Assembly: GCA_032191485.1 (NCBI GenBank)
Contig: JAVDOI010000019.1
Span: 13,133,702 to 13,197,701, forward strand
Length of the DNA: 64,000 nt
Source: Leptoclinus maculatus
Taxonomy: Eukaryota; Chordata; Actinopteri; Perciformes; Stichaeidae
Direction: 5' to 3'
Under the pieces are notes generated by a model that saw nothing but the letters and a program-made list of their open reading frames with translations, searched no databases and was not told the origin of the DNA. This document shows positions 60,965 to 64,000 of the stretch, piece by piece; the first letter of the stretch is position 1, and every line of letters begins with the position of its first letter. A program made the translations under genes and the position numbers.

Positions 60965-61157
60965 GGAAAGGGGGGGGGGGGGGGAGATATATGCTGCAGC
61001 GTTTATTTCACATTTGGAGTGGGAAGTGTCTAATAAAATTTAGGCTGCACCGGGAGGCTATAAAAGCGGCTGACCGCGAATGATTTACTCCGTTTATGCA
61101 CTACAGTGGGGCAGAAAAGCCACGATGCAGTGTTGTGGGGGGGGGGGGGGGGGGGGT
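60965..61157. repeat. Two poly(G) runs
   Basis: G runs at about 60969-60985 and 61136-61156, with TATAAAAGCGGC (61060) between them. Confidence 0.9.
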
Positions 61158-61479
61158 TACAGATAAAGCTCCGCTGGATGTCGTGCAGCTGCTCAGGTTT
61201 GAAACTGCAAAATTAACTCTTAAAAAAAAAAAAAGAGGGGAGCTGCATGCGACTAAAACAAATGCTGCTGCATTTAATCAGAACATAAAGGTGACATTAT
61301 GACTCCTCGTGCTATCTGCCGGTGGGATTATCAGCTGTGATATAATAAAGGCCAGTGTGCGGGGCTGCTTGTTGTTGTTGTGGGCCAGTGTTACCGGAGG
61401 GTTTGTTGCTCATAGATGTTGTCACGCGGGAGCTCGCATCAAATTCTACATTAATCACGCGATTTTTTTTTTACGGCGA

Positions 61480-61638
61480 TGGGTGCACGCGGGAGGAGAG
61501 GAGCGTGACTTTTTTTTGGACCATCGCGCTCGCGCTCCCGATATATATATAGGCCGGTTCGGGATGCGCCAAAGAAAACAAAAGAACGGGAGAGACCGTG
61601 CCGCTGGTGTGATACAGCGTGGACGGGTAACGGAAAAG
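61480..61638 (+). promoter_or_regulatory. Candidate promoter and first exon (upstream)
   Basis: CCATCGCGCTCGCGCTCCCG is immediately followed by a TATATATATATAGG box (about 61541-61553). About 85 bases downstream, GGAAAAG|GTAAAC gives a 5' splice site with the last exon base at 61638. The intervening sequence has CpGs and an ATG at 61564 (MRQRKQKNGRDR...) that is not recognisable. A GC-rich TATA promoter of this kind fits a regulated gene running to the right. Confidence 0.35.
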
Positions 61639-61679
61639 GTAAACCCGAAACCATTTACTGTCTCCATTTACAGTTAATT

Positions 61680-62340
61680 AAGGATCGACTCCGCAGAATA
61701 TGCACCCCTCCTCTTCCAAAAATAAATAAATATAACACGTCATTTTATATCCGCTGCCTTTCAAAATCCAAAAATGATTTTCCTCCTTTATTAAATTATA
61801 TCCCGACAGAACAACACCAAATTGATTCTCGTTATTTCCCCCTGATAATTAATCTTTTTATTACACCTATAATATGCTTTAATTATCTGTGGCGTGAATA
61901 TGGTTTAAACGTTTGTTTTTATCCATTAGCTTGTATCAAAGCAATCAGTATGCGCGTTTATCACTTATTAACATTACCTTTACATTGAAATGGAAGAGCC
62001 AATAATTCCCCCTAAAATAAGCATTTTATTTACATCAAAAGGAAGATTAATAAATCGTTGCTATCTGGATGTGTTATTTTGTAATTCTATTTAGATGTTG
62101 AAATACTAATTCCATAAATGAAAAGCTCCGCTGCGTGGAAATATTGAATTATTCATTGGTTTAAAAAAATAAAAGACACATTGGGCTACAGACGCATTTG
62201 TGAGTTTATAAAACGAGGTTTGTTTTCGCCAATTATCTCTAATTTATTACCTTAATTGAATTTTTTCCCCAAAGATAGATTTGGGTGTGATCAGTTTACG
62301 TTCTCCTTCGAAGAGTCAAGGCGCAACATGAGAGATACAA
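61680..62340. promoter_or_regulatory. AT-rich candidate conserved element block
   Basis: CCCTGATAATTAATCTTTTT, ATGCTTTAATTATCTGTGGC, GTATCAAAGCAATCAGTATG, GAATTATTCATTGG and CGCCAATTATCTCTAATTTA are packed in unique non-coding sequence. SOX/TCF, GATA and homeodomain cores recur. Confidence 0.4.
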
Positions 62341-62351
62341 AGCCTGCAGCA

Positions 62352-62410
62352 TCCTCTCCTCTCCTCTCCTCTCCTCTCCTCTCCTCTCCTCTCCTCTCCT
62401 CTCCTCTCCT
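62352..62410. repeat. (TCCTC)n pentanucleotide microsatellite, about 12 units
   Basis: Pure CTCCT pentamer array. Confidence 0.95.
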
Positions 62411-63180
62411 CCCTCAGTGCATTTCACAGAGAGAAGGATCGGATTTGCTTGGTGCTCCTTTTCAATGAACCATGGTGTCAATAAGCAGGCTAGCAGGCCT
62501 CTGTGCTCCGGGTTTAGTGCACGTGGATGCATGTGTGTGGATAAAACAACAAAAAAAGCTTTTGCTGTTTTCAGAAAAACTGCCTAAAAAAACCGCATTA
62601 GTAAAGGGAAAGATTTCAGATGTGTTTGCTTACACGTTGTTCAAATGGAGCTCTAATTGCTGTGGAGTTTGGCGCGGATCTTCTGCTGTCGATGAGACAC
62701 CAGCTATATGGCTTCATCTGTGCTCTGTGGCAGAGGAGAGAGAAAAGCACAAAAGGAGGTGCAACATTTTGTGTGTCACGGAGAGACTGAAATATCCGCA
62801 AAAAGCACAAAGTGTACAGTCTCCATTCTTATTAGTTGGCTTTGTAGATAATACACCTACACGGCATGCTGGATGCTGTAAATATGGCCTCAATTTGTAC
62901 CATTAAAACATTTCTTTCCCTATATGTAACCACGTAAATATATATATATATATATACATATATACTGCTCACGAGCAGGCATTTATATTTGGCTTGTAGC
63001 AGTGGGCGTCACCTGGTCAGGTGTCTTTACCTTTATTTATAGGAGTATTATAACAAAAACAAAGCAACAAAAACAACACTAGTAATATATTTGGGAGCAT
63101 TTAATGTAAAAGAAATATCAAAATAAATGTCTGCCTGATAAAAATGTTATATTGTAACAGTATAATTGGTTTCTATTGCT
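62411..63180. other. Intergenic: no gene seen
   Basis: The 144-codon open frame at 62472-62906 has no codon bias, no domain and a weak start. (TA)n lies at 62939-62957. AT-rich after that. Confidence 0.5.
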
Positions 63181-63219
63181 TTTTAATTGGGCGTCTATTC
63201 CTCTAACCTGTGACGCTTT

Positions 63220-63469
63220 CAGACCCGGAAGAGGACGCGCGCACTGTAAGTACGGTAAAGAGGCCGCCTTTTGGTTGGCCCATCTCCGCGTGCAGCCTGC
63301 CCGGTATAGCCTATCGTGCACGCGTGTCTCTTCCTCGCGGTGTCTTATATATGATGATGTGACACTGGGACCGAGGGCGCGCGCACCAACACCGCTACCG
63401 CTATACCGCCACCACCAATGTGAGAGCGCGTGTGTTTGTTCTCTCCTTCCCCATCCGTCTCTCTCTCTC

Positions 63470-63500
<31 letters not shown>

Positions 63501-63599
63501 AAATGCCATCGGCGCTTCCATCTCTATGTCACACTTTCTTCACATCTGCAGAGAGGAGAAAAAAAAAGAGAGCCTCCACTCGCCCGGCGTCCACTACAG
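63220..63599 (+). promoter_or_regulatory. CpG-rich promoter and candidate 5' UTR exon of a gene to the right
   Basis: A CpG-rich stretch contains ACCCGGAAG (ETS, about 63221) and a TATATAT box (63346-63352), with predicted initiation about 25-30 bases downstream (63377 or so). The sequence then runs through GGGCGCGCGCACC, a (CT)n tract (63461-63500) and purine-rich sequence to CTACAG|GTCAGT, a strong 5' splice site with the last exon base at 63599. Upstream ATGs are followed by early stops, so this would be a non-coding first exon. An alternative 5' splice site, ACT|GTAAGTAC, lies at about 63247. By synteny the gene could be gata3 (which has non-coding first exons in mammals) or taf3; the coding exons would lie beyond the edge. 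Confidence 0.4.
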
Positions 63600-64000
63600 G
63601 TCAGTAAATATTTAGATTTGCTCTGCATCCCACGCGCTCCGTCCAATCGGCTGCCTCTTTCCTCTTTTCCTTTCTGTATACGAGGGCTCGCCGCTCCTCT
63701 ATGAATGATGGGAAACTTTTGTGACCGGGTTGGTGCACGCTGTAGCTTACGTGGAAAATAAATGAAGCAAAAACGAAAATAAAATAATTTGCAGAGAGGA
63801 AGCTGCCGGTTATTTCCGCGCACTTGCTGAGGCCAAATAATAAAAATAAAAGCGGGGGCTGTGGTGTTGATAATACTGGCTACAATATCCACAACGTCCG
63901 CCATTGTTGCCTTTTTAACGTCGCTGCTTGCTGTTTGACCTGAACGTGCCCATTATTTCTTTCACCTGCGACGAGTCGCCGTTTCCTCCTCCAACGCGCA
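63600..64000. other. CpG-rich intronic or upstream sequence at the right edge
   Basis: CCGTCCAATCGG (63640) has a CCAAT box, and CGTCCGCCATTGTTGCC (63895) a YY1-like site. A minus-strand frame starting at 63904 (MADVVDIVASIINTT...) becomes unrelated low-GC sequence and is not called. Confidence 0.4.

Noticed and set aside
62472..62906. 144-codon plus-strand frame
   Set aside because: No domain, no codon bias, and poor correspondence between composition and frame.
63524..63904. 126-codon minus-strand frame beginning MADVVDIVASII
   Set aside because: The ATGGCGGA start is attractive and lies in CpG-rich DNA, but the frame continues into unrelated AT-rich sequence and into the antisense of the candidate 5' exon.

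Overview
The window looks like nuclear DNA from a ray-finned (probably percomorph) fish. It has two intron-bearing vertebrate housekeeping genes, very many (CA/TG)n microsatellites and long poly(G)/poly(C) runs, and interspersed repeats of types I remember as common in teleost genomes. It contains no bacterial-type operon, tRNA, rRNA or CRISPR array that I can support.

Layout. (1) 49-2731, minus strand: complete 12-exon coding region of kin (KIN17, DNA/RNA-binding zinc-finger protein, 392 aa). (2) 2732-3396: head-to-head intergenic promoter region carrying a transposon-derived insert. (3) 3397-6611, plus strand: complete 9-exon coding region of atp5f1c (mitochondrial ATP synthase gamma, 292 aa), with a possible cassette exon at 6402-6428. 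(4) 6.8-9.0 kb: a 34-bp direct repeat, an exon-like segment on the minus strand (6953-7140), a large foldback element with a target-site duplication (7591-8655), and a CRE/NRF1-type promoter with a short candidate first exon (8889-8945, minus). (5) 9-63 kb: a gene desert with no convincing intact protein-coding gene. It holds microsatellites, homopolymer G/C runs, several dispersed repeat families, two TTAA-flanked inverted-repeat elements, a broken TRIM-like RING exon (33.4 kb), a 1.1-kb pyrimidine minisatellite (36.5-37.6 kb) and several non-repetitive, motif-rich blocks that look like developmental enhancers. (6) 61.5-64 kb: two promoter-like CpG-rich segments, each with a TATA-like box and a downstream 5' splice site, probably the start of a gene that continues beyond the right edge.

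In the human genome the order is KIN (minus), ATP5F1C (plus), TAF3, GATA3. The order and strands seen here match, so the desert is plausibly the upstream regulatory landscape of taf3 or gata3. That is inference from synteny; no GATA3 or TAF3 coding sequence is present.

The two certain genes share a promoter region but not a pathway: kin acts in the nucleus in DNA repair, replication and RNA metabolism, and atp5f1c forms the central stalk of the mitochondrial F1 motor. I found no previously undescribed protein system. The most unusual signals are the foldback element, the minisatellite that repeats a 5' splice-site-like sequence about 60 times, and a pair of oppositely oriented repeat copies carrying near-consensus CTCF motifs in convergent orientation.
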